Shown here: positions 43,922 through 55,489 of the stretch, piece after piece | Layout of the letters: every line of letters begins with the position of its first letter | Numbering within the stretch: position 1 is the stretch's first letter | NCBI GenBank assembly: GCA_012934845.2 | Contig: WNNJ02001541.1 | Location: 1 to 64,000 of the forward strand | DNA length: 64,000 bases | Origin: Pomphorhynchus laevis | Lineage: Eukaryota; Acanthocephala; Palaeacanthocephala; Echinorhynchida; Pomphorhynchidae | Direction of reading: 5' to 3' | Notes under the pieces: generated by a model | Databases searched by the model: none | What the model was told of the DNA's origin: nothing | The model's input: the letters and a program-made list of their open reading frames with translations, nothing else | Position numbers and translations under genes: made by a program

Positions 43922-44300
43922 CGATATTTCGTTCGCTAACCGCGGACATTTTCAAGAAGTATCTGAAACAATAAAACACAAGTAACGTTTCAATGTATGA
44001 AAAACAAAATCATTTTGGGCATTCAAATTTGGTTCGAGGAACTTTATATCGACATCCTCCATTACTAATCGGCGTTTTAAGTTAGGCTAGGAAATCAAAA
44101 CTGTCACATTGTCAAAGTCGATGTCATGACCAGTTTGATGATCATGGTCTGCTAATGCCGACCGCGCTGATGTTGTGAGTGCCTTCTTATGTTCTTTAAT
44201 CTTGTTTTTAGCGTACGTCCAGTTTGTCCTATGTATATACTTATAAAATCCCTTCACCCAACCCTATAGATTACACCCATCTTATCAGAATTAGTTCTTC
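43922..44300 (-). mobile_element. Penelope-like element end: GIY-YIG nuclease and 3' hammerhead-like motif
   Basis: The minus strand at about 44300-44080 reads MGVIYRVG, then SIYIGQTGRTLKTRLKEHKK and ALTTSARSALADHDHQTGHD, the GIY-YIG nuclease of PLEs (GIY, YIG, R and H boxes). Downstream at 43955-43922 is CTTGAAAATGTCCGCG, a 5-base loop, then GCGAACGAAATATC, a degenerate hammerhead-like hairpin. It faces the plus-strand RT piece tail to tail, so two PLE insertions meet here. Confidence 0.75.
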
Positions 44301-45795
44301 TTGGTTTAGTGACTAGTACATCAAGATGATAAGTACATTGCGTACCATAAAACATTTTTAATTGTAATCCTGATTGGAAGGCGTATCTGCTGATATTAAA
44401 CGTCCAAGCAGATAAACTTAATAAACGTATTAGCAATATTGTAAATTTATAATATTGAATTTATAATATCAGGATATATCGAAATTTAATAAACTTGTGT
44501 AGAATAAAACCCTTTTACTCACTTTTACGTTCTTGTAAATTTATAATAAAATAAATAATTATTTATAATACGAAAATTTGTACATTTACTACAATTTAGT
44601 TTCACATTTTTTATTAATAATTCTCATTTATTATTAATAATAACGAAAGAGATACGTTGTTATGTGTGATCGATTACTTAAGAGATATCTGCGAATGCGT
44701 GAAATTTCATCGTAAATTAGTATTTGTAGATATTAATTGTATATTAAAAAAATATAATATGTTTTATCTAAATGAAATTACAAATAAATAATGATTACAA
44801 CGTAATAAGAACTATGACGTAAAAGACATAATATGCAATTATTTGCTATGCATTTTATCTCTATTTTAATAATAAATAATATTTCAAAACATTTGTTTTT
44901 ATTTATAAACTTTAAATTTTAAATAGGATCACTGCTACATTGTTGACACTTCCATCAACATTAACTTTTAGCTAAATACTATGGTGTTCATTTTGTTTTC
45001 AGCTCGTTGCTCGGGAATAAAAGCCGATTTTTTAATTCAATATGTAGAAATCATTTAAAAATCATTTAATTTTTAAGTATTAATAAATATTTAAATTTTA
45101 TTAAATTTAAATTAATAATTAAACATTACTTTTATATTAAATTAAAACTTGTTGTAAAGATAAAATATTGATTACAGAAACTAAAACCTTCTATAAGTGG
45201 GTTTTAAACCCTTCACGAATCTTTAAAAGTTGGCTAATAAACGTTTGCTTGATCAAAATGAGTGTCAATTACATATCATATATAAGGCCACATAAGCGGA
45301 CCTTATACAAGGCCACCCTAAATATTTCGTTTGTAGTTTCAAATCGCACTTTTGAATACCTAAGACAATGACGCACATCTTGAAATACATGCTCTATTCC
45401 TATATAGTGATATTTCTTAGCTTAACTTACCAGTAGGTTGGGTCTGACACACTTATCAGTACAACTGCTCACAAAGCATATTTGTTGAAAGAACTGGTTA
45501 TTTTTAACGAGTAACAGTAGAGACTGTACTCCGGATTTATCACGGACAATCCCGAGCTTTGGATCTTATACCGAAGAATAACGCTGTTGCAAAAGCAAGT
45601 TCAGTCATTTATCTTTTGATTGAAAAGCTGAATAAATTATTAGTTGAAAAAATAATTCGTCTCGTACTTGCAAAATAAGCAAAAAACATTTTAAAAGCGA
45701 AATTAAAGCTTTTGCATGTACCGAGTTGTCAGAAAGTTACATGTATATCACATATTGTGAGCTTTTCATGAAAGCATCATTCACTCTTTTTTTAC

Positions 45796-46061
45796 TTAAA
45801 GCCAAAATGAAGAATTGTTTTCATTTATATTTTTGGACGATGATGGATTCTTGACCATTATCTTCTCCGCATTTTGTTGGCTCATTGGACAATTATCTAT
45901 ATGATTATTATCTGATGGATCCAGAAGAGTTAAGCCGTTAAATGACCGAATGGCTGTAATCGTTCTCATTTTAGGTTCCCTTGTTTCATTTAAACTCTCT
46001 AGATATCCATAAGTCGAATCTAAATTTTCTATCACTGTGTAACTCACAACATTAAATGTTA
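45796..46061 (-). CDS. Ig-superfamily receptor, last exon (cytoplasmic tail)
   Basis: The acceptor AATAAAATTTAG starts the exon in phase 1, matching the donor at 48582. It encodes about 87 residues after the membrane segment and ends at TAA. The tail is hydrophilic, contains STYGYLESLNETREPK (a Y-x-x-L motif, YGYL) and ends NINENNSSFWL. A second in-frame acceptor (GAGTTACACAG) lies 24 bases inside. The tail could recruit adaptors or endocytic machinery; this is inference from the motif only. Confidence 0.65.
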
Positions 46062-46089
46062 CTAAATTTTATTGTTTTAATATAATTTT

Positions 46090-46796
46090 TATTATTAAAA
46101 AAGTTACTTTGTATAATACATTCTGTTTTCCTTTTTAAAATATAATTAAAAAGTTGACATAAAATTATATCTTAATATTATAATATTATTTATAATATTA
46201 AATAATATTATAATTATAATATTATATCTTAATATCTTAATGTTTACGATGATATCTTAATATCCTTGTTGTCCTTAGGCATAAATTCATTAAAAATATC
46301 TTGTTTATCGGGACTATATTTTTATTTATTCGACCACATTATATTTAATTTATGTACATTTTTAAGCAAATCAATGATATCTAAAATAAACGTCTCAATA
46401 AATAATTAAAAATTATGAATTTAATTTAAAATACATTAATTTATAGTTTATTGCATTATTGAACATATTAGCTCATTTAATATTAAATAAAATTATTGTT
46501 TTACAGATATTATTTAAAAAATAAAAAACTTATGGAATATAAATGTGTTATCATTACTGCCTGTTAGGCAGTAAATTCTAATAAGAAAAAATGTCAGTTC
46601 TCGTTAATATAAGTTCTTCTATATTTTAGCTTGGTCGAGTTTCAGTTAATTCATTGTTGTTTGCAGATATATTGTATTTTGATATTTGGGTTTTCGATTT
46701 ATACGGGAGCTCTAAATTTTGCAGGGGACATTTCGTAATATTATCGAATTTACTCACCGGCCGTATTCCCGACTGTAATTTGTATTAACAATAATA
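46090..46796. other. Intron sequence, nothing recognised
   Basis: AT-rich, with TATAATATTA microsatellite-like runs at 46170-46225. No repeat family or exon was supported. Confidence 0.45.
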
Positions 46797-47500
46797 ATTT
46801 ATTTAAAGTGGCAAATGCGTGCCAGCTGCACGCTTACAAGTCCGCTAACTAAAAAGCACAGCAAAAATCACACAGATCAATTTGTTAAATTGTTTAAATG
46901 ATACCGAATTTGGCGTTTAAAGCCCTGCAAGGAGGTTGATTGGCGTATATGAATAGGCAGATGATTCCATGATAAATAAGCATCCACCGGGAAGGAGCGG
47001 AGTCCAAAGGAGGTAGAGAAGTTTGGGACATGTAAAAGAAGGGAATTACAGGAAGGCAGGTAAACAGGACGAGAATTATCAAGAAAAGGAAGATTGAGAA
47101 ATGAAGGGGTATGAAAAGTTACAAGGCGGAAAGCAACGATAAGAAGACGAATTTGAACACGACAATAAATTGTAGGCAAATCGAGAGAAGCAAGATGGTA
47201 GGATGTATGATCAAAACGACGAAGACGGAGGAGAATTCGGACAGCTGCGTTGACGATGCGTTGTAGGGGAAGAAGAGTGGATTTAGGTGAGTTGGAAAAT
47301 AGACTAAGACAATAATCGAGTCTAGAAAAAAGGAGAGATGATATGAGAGTCATACAAGAAGGTAAATCGATCAATCTACGAAGTTGACGAAGGTTGCGGA
47401 GTATCAAGGTAGATGAGCCTACTTTATCTCTAACGAAAGGTTTAGGTGAACGTCGGTTGTCGAAATGGAAGCCTATGAAAACGAGATTATCAACGATAGA
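46797..47500 (-). mobile_element. LINE B 3' part in receptor intron
   Basis: The minus strand carries a 176-codon C-terminal frame (47407-46877; RRLIDLPSCMTLISSLLFSR to FKRQIRYHLNNLTN) and the full 3' end GCGTGCCAGCTGCACGC with a TAATAATAA-type tail. It is close to the 18.8-19.3 kb copy, so fairly recent. Confidence 0.85.
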
Positions 47501-47539
47501 AAGATATGTAATATCTTTATAATATCATATCTATTCAAG

Positions 47540-47810
47540 ATATGTAAAGACAGTAATCAAGTCTTGAGAAATTGAGAGAAGATATGATAGTCATACAAGA
47601 AGGGAAATTGATCAATCTACGAATTTGACGAAGGTTGCGGAGAATTAAGGTAGATGAGCGTACTTTATCTCTAACAAAAGGTTGTCATAAGCATATTGCA
47701 TAACATGGAAGTTAAATGTATGAGAAATAGAAGACAAATCACTGAGAAGAAGAGAGAAAAGCAAAGGGTCTATCACGGAGTTTGTGGAACACCGGTGGGA
47801 TGGAAGAATC
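47540..47810 (-). mobile_element. Second LINE B scrap with internal deletion
   Basis: Minus-strand C-terminal and RT pieces joined with the intervening segment missing near 47680. Blocks correspond to 19260-19330 and 19520-19640 of the 18.7-22.3 kb copy. Confidence 0.7.
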
Positions 47811-48581
47811 CAAAATAATTTTCAAACGTAATACTAACCTGTACACATTTCGTGCAACAGTCGTTTATATGTACTCACTTTTGCGATTTTATATTTTTAT
47901 CCAAGGAATTGTTTAGGACTTGCACAATGTTTTTAAATATACTTTAAATAAGTTTTTGAGATATTTATAAATAATTAAATAATCCTGCATGAATTGTATA
48001 TATCAATTTTGGACTTTTGCATTTACAGCACTCCTTTGAATTATACAGGTGCTGAAGTCCATGGACTCCATGTGTTCATTGACACCTTTTGGGCATAAGA
48101 TTTTTTACAAATTCCAATTGCATCGAACTGGTTGCATTTCGCTGCAATGGGAACATGTTTTAATATAAGATCTAATAATATCAAAATGGATTTCATTCTT
48201 ATAAATACTAGCAATTGTTAGTCAGATTTGCATCGAATCTATGAGGCGCTATAAGTACCAAATTTCATCTGTGTTCGCATGATAATGTATGGTTTTAAAC
48301 TTTGCTATATACGTATATAATCGAATGTATAAAACGCTAACGGACAACTAATTATAGCTACAATTGTGTTCTATAGTTATAATTTAGACATTTTTACAAT
48401 TATATAATATAATATATAATATATATTTCTTGTATTTATAATATATAAAATATATAATATATATAGTATATTTCATCGTAGAATTGGCAGCAGATTGTTG
48501 TCTCTTTGTAACTAATTATTAATCATAAATTAGTTGAAAAGTGGAGGTATTTATAAAGTGTTAGGAAGGTGCTCGACTTAC

Positions 48582-48707
48582 TCGCAGCTTTTAATGCCTT
48601 TGCAGTCTTGATCATGCACCAGATTCGCGACAGAAAAATAACGGTAATTATAACAGCATAAATTATTAGCACTATAATTGAAATGTCTATCCAATCCCAT
48701 TTTAACG
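48582..48707 (-). CDS. Ig-superfamily receptor, transmembrane exon
   Basis: A 126-bp exon, phase 1 to phase 1, with acceptor TTCTATATTTTAG and a consensus donor GCGA|GTAAGT. It encodes LKWDWIDISIIVLIIYAVII, then TVIFLSRIWCMIKTAKALKA: about 21 hydrophobic residues followed by basic residues, the expected topology of a type I membrane protein. It is too short for an open-frame scan and was found by splice sites and hydrophobicity. Confidence 0.72.
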
Positions 48708-48957
48708 CTAAAATATAGAAGTCATAAGTTGGTTATAATTGTGATGCAAATTTAATTCAATTGTGACATTACATCTATTTAAATTATTTTGTAAAAGAAA
48801 GCATTTTCTTAGCCTTAAACAATGTGGCAATTTATACAATAATGCCATTGTGCAACTGATTAACGTTGGTATTATGAAACTGATTTCTTAACATCATGTT
48901 CTTTCGTTAAAATTTTTTTAACCCAATAAAGAAAAATAAATTTCCATAATTTTTTCT

Positions 48958-49650
48958 ATTTTTTTGTATATAATATAGTACATTATAATATATAATATAG
49001 TCAGTTTTAATATAAAAATATATAATATTTTTTTGTTTATATAAAATAGTACATTATAATAAATAATATAGTCAGTTTTAATATAAAAATATATAATATT
49101 TTTTGTGTATATAATATAGTACATTATAATAAATAATATAGTCAGTTTTAATATAAAATATATAATATTTTTTTTATATTTAATATAGTACATTATAATA
49201 TATAATATAGTCAGTTTTAATATAAAATATATAATATTTTTTTGTTTATATAAAATAGTACATTATAATATATAATATAGTCAGTTTTAATATAAAAATA
49301 TATAATATTTTTTTGTGTATATAATATAGTACATTATAATAAATAATATAGTCAGTTTTAATATAAAATATATAATATTTTTTGTATATAATATAGTACA
49401 TTATAATAAATAATATAGTCAGTTTTAATATAAAATATATAATATTTTTTTTATATTTAATATAGTACATTATAATATATAATATAGTCAGTTTTAATAT
49501 AAAATATATAATATTTTTTTGTTTATATAAAATAGTACATTATAATATATAATATAGTCAGTTTTAATATAAAAATATATAATATTTTTTTGTTTATATA
49601 AAATAGTACATTATAATATATAATATAGTCAGTTTTAATATAAAAATATG
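48958..49650. repeat. Minisatellite, about 10 copies of a 67-72 bp unit
   Basis: Each unit contains TATAATATAGTCAGTTTTAA and AGTACATTATAATA. Variants of the linker (GTTTATATAAAATAG, GTGTATATAATATAG, GTATATAATATAG, TTATATTTAATATAG) recur in a partly regular order, giving a higher-order period of about 280 bp. The array lies in the receptor intron, 250 bp from the transmembrane exon. Frames over the array are artefacts of the repeat. Confidence 0.9.
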
Positions 49651-50422
49651 TGCAATGTGGTAAAAATACCACATTACACATTTATATTTTGCTAATTAAA
49701 AATTTATTTCTCACGCTTATGAGTATAAATTTATTAACGTTAGTCTAGACAGTATTTAAGAACTAATTGTCATAGTTTGAACAAAGAAATTATTTTGTAA
49801 TAAAACCTTAGTTATGCGATTACTTAGTTGAAATGTAATATACAAGATGCAGGTGACAAAACTTTTATAGATAAAAAGTTATATTTATTATATATGATTT
49901 GGTAGTATAATGTATATATAATTCAAAAAGTATGAAAATATAACAAATCTCCGTGTGTTTGAACGGAAATTTTAATTTGACATTATCGGGATATCTCTCT
50001 TAGTAAAGAGTAAATTCTGAAATAATGTTATTGAATATAATTTATATCATATCAATTTATAACATTTTATTGGATAGAAATAATTAATTTTAATATTTTG
50101 CGTGTGTTTTTAGTTGATCATGATTGTCCTTATAGAATTAATAGAATTAAGAAGATCCACGTACCGCTCTTTTGTCGTGAAACATATCGATTTACCTATG
50201 TGTGCAAAATTTATGGATTGTAGCATGATCGCTACAATTTGATGCATTTTCAAGGAATGAAAAAAGGTAACTGAATACATACAATTAAAAAGGACTGCTA
50301 AGTACAGTCGAAATATCAAAATAAAATATTCAGTCTTTTATATTCTCGTGTATGATTCGCAGTCAATTAGTTACATTTGACTCGAAATCAATTCTACATA
50401 AAAAGGAAATTAGCAGGCTTAC
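49651..50422. other. Intron sequence, nothing recognised
   Basis: A/T-rich DNA between the minisatellite and the third Ig-like exon. A 69-codon minus frame at 50110-50319 has no splice support or family signal. Confidence 0.45.
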
Positions 50423-50671
50423 CGTTCGGATGCTGATTTAGAAACATGCTTACAGGAGACGTGTCGTTGTCGTTGGTTGAGCAAACTATTTCGCTGTTTC
50501 TTTTCAGTCGCCAAATATGGACAATTCTTCTGGGTCCGCTATAATATACACGTCCTGTCTTACTTTTAAAAGTATATTGACATCCTGAGCACAACCATGG
50601 ACATTTTGCCAAAACCCTTCCTTCCTCGTTAGCGGTATATTTCACCAGTGTGGGATCAAAGATAGCTTTGA
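50423..50671 (-). CDS. Ig-superfamily receptor, third Ig-like domain exon
   Basis: A 249-bp exon, phase 1 to phase 1 (the usual phase for Ig domain exons), with acceptor ATATTTCATTTAG and donor AACG|GTAAGC. It opens KAIFDPTLVKYTANEEGRVL, then AKCPWLCSGCQYTFKSK, and later HIWRLKRNSEIVCSTND. The EEGRVLAKC and EIVCSTND blocks suit the B and F strands of a C2-type fold, with extra cysteines after the first. It follows the linker of domain 2 without a gap and is followed directly by the membrane exon. Confidence 0.7.
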
Positions 50672-50679
50672 CTAAATGA

Positions 50680-51261
50680 AATATTATTTAACTTAATAAT
50701 GAATGCGAGTTATAATTATTTAAATAGCTATAGTTAATAATTATTTAATTTAATTTATTACGTCGATAATTCATTAATTCATTCTTTATGAAATTTTTAT
50801 TAATTTGAATAAAAAAATTGATTTAAATTCAAATTTGAATTAATCTAAAGCAAGTTGACGAAACCTAAAAAACTTAATGCAAATAAGAAAAGGTATTACA
50901 TTTAATGCATAGCACTAAAAACTGGTTAAAAAATTGTCTTGATTGTTATAAATACTTACAATCAATTCAAACAATTGCAAATTAACAGCATAAACACACA
51001 AGGACGTTAATGGGAGGACGTAAGAAAACAGCCACGACACACACCAACTATGCTCAACTGCAAGTACAGTGATCGACACACGACTGCAGCTCATGGACAA
51101 CAATCGCCTGCGACAACAGTAAGTCTAAAGAAGACTTCCCATGTGGTTTTTTGCAAACAAACTGATCAGCAACCTCTCCCATAAGCACATATCAACATCC
51201 AACATGTCCACTCAAACTACCCAATCGTTTCCAATGTCATTCCTCCACCCATGGTGATCAA
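50680..51261. other. Intron sequence with an unassigned GC-richer block
   Basis: 50930-51250 is less AT-rich than its surroundings and reads like a transposon leader (many ACAACA/CAACA blocks), but no protein or known repeat is recognisable. Confidence 0.4.
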
Positions 51262-51560
51262 AATATTTTAACAGCGTGATTAAAGCGAAAAGCAGCTTGG
51301 AAGGGAGGAAACAAGTTGGAGGAAACTAGATATGCATTAACTTTATTAAGAACAAGACGCTCAAGGAGTTTTGAGAGGATTGGGAGAAGTGAGATATGAC
51401 GGTACGAAGATGGTAGTGAGGAGTCAAGTGATTGCTTTTTGAGAAGAGGACGAACAGTGGCGCATTTCGAATAGGAAGGAAATGTGCTGCTACGGATAGA
51501 CAAGTTGAACAATGTGTTTAGGAAGGGTGTATCCTCAACTGTCAGCCCTACTATCGTGAT
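51262..51560 (-). mobile_element. LINE B RT fragment
   Basis: The minus strand reads FNLSIRSSTFPSYSKCATVR, then KKQSLDSSLPSSYRHISLLP and LERLVLNKVNAYLVSSN. Subfamily B features (LVL.KVN) are present. It is head-to-head with the next feature. Confidence 0.78.
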
Positions 51561-51589
51561 ATCACCCACTCACGTCACTCGTCCTCCTT

Positions 51590-52258
51590 TACAGAGATAA
51601 GTCCAAAATAATGTGGATTCTTCCCCCGTCCACCTTATATACCTCCTGCTCCTGTATCTTTTGCCTCGTCGATCATCCCCACAGTACACAATCTCACTTT
51701 CTTAGGCTTCTATTTCGATGATCAATTTTTTTCTTAAACCCTTAGTCTGCGACAAATTCCGCTCGTCTAACTTAATTATCCGTAACATCCGCAAAATCCT
51801 CCTTCTTATCGACTTCCGTTCCTGTATGTCTCTTATTTTCCCTAAAATCGATTACTGCCTGAGCCGTTTTGCCAATTCTCCAAAATCCATCATCCTACCA
51901 CTACAACGCATCATCAACCCCGCCGTTCGAGTGCTCCTACGTCTCCGTCGCTTTGACCACACATCAACATATCTGTTCAACTCTCCTGACCCATTATCCA
52001 CATCTGCCTACAACTCCGCATTATTCTCGTCTCATCGCTGCCGACTCCCCCATCGTTCATGTTAGCGGGCTCCAACAACTACGGTCACCGATCCTTCCTC
52101 GTAGGCTCCCATCACCTGGAATCAGCTTTTTCTCGACGTTTGCAGCGATCCCTCCTTTATCACATTCAAATACCTTCTCTGTTCTTACCTTCTCGACACA
52201 TTATTTAGATTTTTTCGTGATCATGTAAGCGGGCGCCGGCACGCATTTGCCACTCAAA
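51590..52258 (+). mobile_element. LINE A 3' fragment
   Basis: The plus strand runs from the end of the RT (SKIMWILPPSTLY-type block) through KIDYCLSRFANSPKSIILPL and RLRRFDHTSTYLFN to the family A end GCGCCGGCACGCATTTGCCA. Two or more frame breaks and small deletions. Confidence 0.8.
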
Positions 52259-53265
52259 AATAATTTTTATAGCAGAATAAGAAAGTTACTATTTATCAAT
52301 ATAAATTGGTTTATCAGATTTACTTGCCGAATTTGCTTCCACTTCCACTGATATTGTCAAGATTAATATGTTCTACGATTGTAAAATAGATAAAACCACA
52401 AAAACAACAAAATAAAAATATAAGTTTTTAGAAGATCCTAATGATATTAACGAATCCTTCATCTTATTAGTTTATCCTACCCCTACTTATAAGACATTTT
52501 GCACCCACTTATAAATCGCATAAAGGTGCTAACGGTACTTATCGTACAAGGTGCTACATATGAACCTTAAAATTGACCGATATTAGTAGTCGAAAATTCT
52601 GAAAATTAGATCGATCAACGACTTTATTAAAATTTCGTAGATATCGATCCACGTATATTAATTTATCGCAAATATGTTAGTTTACGGTGAGACTAATGTA
52701 ACGTACATTGTCATTTCGCGTAAACATCGAGAGAGAAATAATAATAAAATAGAAAATTAATGTTTATAAATTTTCGACTATTGCAACTATATCTTCTTTA
52801 AGTGTTTCAAGGAAAAGGATTAATTTTTAATTCTTCGATTATTATCTTTACAATGTTTATTATAATTGTATATGCCGTTTAAACATCAAGATGAATAATA
52901 AAAAAGAATTTATTTATATTTTTGACTATTGTAATTGTCCTGTTCGAGTGTTATGCTTTGATATGAAAAAATAATGCACATCAAACGTATCGTTAAAATA
53001 AGGTGTAATACTAGATTTTTAAATACATCATTAGGCCTTGTTACTAGGGGTTATGGAATATAAAATCTTAATATTAAATATTTATTTTAAATTTTTACTC
53101 AGTTCAAAATTAGTTGGTCAATGACCAATTGGTCATTCAATTGGTCATTCAAGACGACCAATTTTCAAGAAGACTAATTTAAAAAATTTCAATTTTTGTT
53201 TAAAATTGAAATTTAAAATAAAAATTATTTTTATGAATGGACTAAAAAATAACAAACGATGTATT
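52259..53265. other. Intron sequence, nothing recognised
   Basis: AT-rich, with a short run of TTGGTCATTCAATTGGTCATTC (53125-53160) as a tandem 14-mer. No exon or known element was supported. Confidence 0.45.
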
Positions 53266-53269
53266 CGAA

Positions 53270-53405
53270 TAAGGATTAGAGGTCATCATGAGAAACTGCT
53301 ATGTTATCAGGTTTCGGCTCCTATTCTTAAACCCAACATAGAAGTAGGGCAAGATACATGATAACGACGTATTTTCTCTGATGAAATAAGATACACTTAT
53401 CTAGT
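53270..53405. repeat. R1 repeat copy
   Basis: Inverse orientation to the 42.3 kb copy. The core reads GAGGTCATCATGAGAAACTG, CTATGTTATCAGGTTTCGGC and CAACATAGAAGTAGGGC. The long helix CTATGTT/AACATAG is kept although its lower part differs from other copies. Confidence 0.75.
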
Positions 53406-54105
53406 GCACACAAAAGGAATAAATTTTTAGAATATAAATACGTACGATTTTAGTACGCTTTATACAAATCTAGATTTAACAGATATTAAAGAAGCGTTAG
53501 TAAAATTAATAAATATTATATTTAGAATTAGATGTATATAATGTAGAATAGATAACCAGGCTATGAAGGAGAAAATTGCTTGGTTATGATGGCCTGATTA
53601 TCTATTCTATATATTGAATATTACGGAGAGTCTTCAAATTACCAGCGGTATTGCATACGCAAGCATTCCTTACATATATAAATATATCGGAAAAAGATAT
53701 ACTTAGGTTCCAATAAAACTTAGGTTCATTTGTAGTGCGTTTAAATGTACATTAAAACCACTTTCTGTCTACATGAATTAAATACTTAAAGTAATTAAAG
53801 CACATTTTAAAAAATATTGCAAGGTAATCGAAATTAATACTGGTATAAAACACTATTTCAGTATTAATTCTACAAAAGAATTTTTAGAACAGACAAAAGG
53901 AATAAATTTTTAAAATATAAATACATACGATTTTATTACGTTATATACAAATCTATATTTAGTAGATATTAAAGAAGCGTTAGTAAAATTAATTAATCTT
54001 ATATTCGGAAATAGATATACATATATATGTTATAATAATTATAACGCATATTTAACAAAAATTAAACCATCAGATAAATATATGAATAAAATAGAATTAA
54101 TAGAA
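53406..54105 (+). mobile_element. Penelope-like element pieces, partly repeated
   Basis: The FSTLYTNLDL-type block occurs at about 53440-53510 and again at about 53930-53985, each with the following KEALVKLINI block. The segment 53710-54080 parallels 43455-43840 almost base for base. A small fold-back (arms AGAATAGATAACCAGGC and partner, 53538-53615) interrupts the first piece. Confidence 0.72.
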
Positions 54106-54245
54106 TCCTAATTTTTTATTTATTTCCAGGAACTATCAGGTATAGTTTAACGACAAAAAACATATTTTAGTATTTCGCTAGTAACTACCAGCATCTTCAG
54201 AAAACTGTCGTTTAACTATACCTGATAGTTCCTGGAAATAAAAAA
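54106..54245. repeat. Fold-back repeat with hammerhead-like core and long stem
   Basis: The perfect arms of about 36 bp (TTTCCAGGAACTATCAGGTA onwards, and its complement ending TAGTTCCTGGAAA) enclose one minus core at 54168-54200: CTGAAGA, hairpin GCTGGT/ACTAGC, GAAATACTA. The arms would form stem I of a type I hammerhead. The hairpin differs from family H by paired changes. Confidence 0.75.
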
Positions 54246-54249
54246 ATTA

Positions 54250-55070
54250 AATACACAGATCAGGCTACCTGGATAAATTTGTTCGCTTATTGAATAAAAA
54301 TTGTTAGAGTTAAATACACATATATCATCAATAAATCTGATCATAAAATATCTATCTATTTTTTTATTTAAATGATTTTGAAGAAAGCCAATTACATATT
54401 ACAGTAATTTTGCTTTATAGTAACCTAGTTTACAATATGCATTTTTAATTTTAATGATTTTGTAGAAAACCAATATTATCACATATTGTTGCAATTCCTA
54501 CAATTTCATTATTTAATGTATTATATTTTAAATTATATGATATGTATGAATGATCATGTAAAAATATATTGTAAATTTAAAATGTAATCTTTACTGTATA
54601 AATTAAAGTAGTTTAAAAGTAAACTGCTTTAAAGTAGTTTACTTTGAAGCTACTATTAAAGTAGCTTAGACACAACACAGCAGCGGGGCCAAAAACGTGA
54701 AATAGTTGCAATTCTTAAAATTTCATTATTTAATGTATTATATTTTATATTTATATTCTTAAAATTTCATTATTTAATGTATTATATTTTATATTTATAT
54801 TCTTAAAATTTCATTATTTAATGTATTATATTTTATATTGTATGGTATGCATGAATGCTCATGCAAAAATATGTATCTTGTAAATTTAAATATGTAATCT
54901 TTACGATATAAATTAATAGTAGTTTTAATTGATGTTAATTTAATGTTAATAAATACCTACTTTATAGATATATATTGATGTTATTGATATATACTTTCTT
55001 GATAATTAATACTGGCTTTATTAAGAATGAGGCTACCTGAATAAATGTGTTCACTTATTGCATTATTAGA
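54250..55070 (-). mobile_element. Penelope-like element pieces with a 44-bp triplication
   Basis: Minus-oriented PLE RT scraps include the palm flank (54250-54360) and thumb blocks (54440-54600, 54840-55070) matching 56.2-56.6 kb. At 54712-54840 a 44-bp segment (CTTAAAATTTCATTATTTAA onwards) is present three times in tandem. R1 scraps (CAGCAGCGGGGCCAA) lie near 54680. Confidence 0.68.
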
Positions 55071-55489
55071 GTTAATTTTGAAGATTGTAACTTTTACAAT
55101 CTTATTCGCTATTTTTATCAGACTTGATACATTTCATTATGAATCTTCTACTGTGTAGACATACTGGAGAAATTGACTTAAAATTTAACAGTTAAACCGA
55201 AAGTTGTATTAAGCACGTGTGCGTTCAAGACATTTAGCACGATTCTAAAATACATAAAATACCATTAATCTGTAGTGCTTCGCTTTAAGGCTATAATGAT
55301 ACGCTTTGAGTGGTGTGAATATAATATTTATAAATATAATATCAATTTAATATAAATATTAAATATAATATTTTTATAATATTGATAAAGATTAATATTA
55401 TCAATAATAAGTAAATTAATTGATTTTCTGAATTCATGGTAGGTTCAAACGATATCTTAAATTCATCGATATTAATATACCTGTATCAA

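Noticed and set aside
45168-45371. 67-codon plus-strand frame
   Set aside because: No ATG context, splice or domain support. It starts in low-complexity DNA next to the receptor tail exon on the other strand.
48918-49470. Two minus-strand frames of 91 and 74 codons rich in Y, I and K
   Set aside because: They are translations of the 70-bp A/T minisatellite, in register with its period, and have no independent coding signal.
48958-49650. CRISPR-like array
   Set aside because: The units are contiguous and similar throughout, with no unique spacers. It is a minisatellite in eukaryotic DNA.
51262-52258. Twin-primed 5' inversion of one LINE
   Set aside because: The order (inverted RT, then forward 3' part) fits, but the two parts belong to different subfamilies (B and A), so they are separate insertions.
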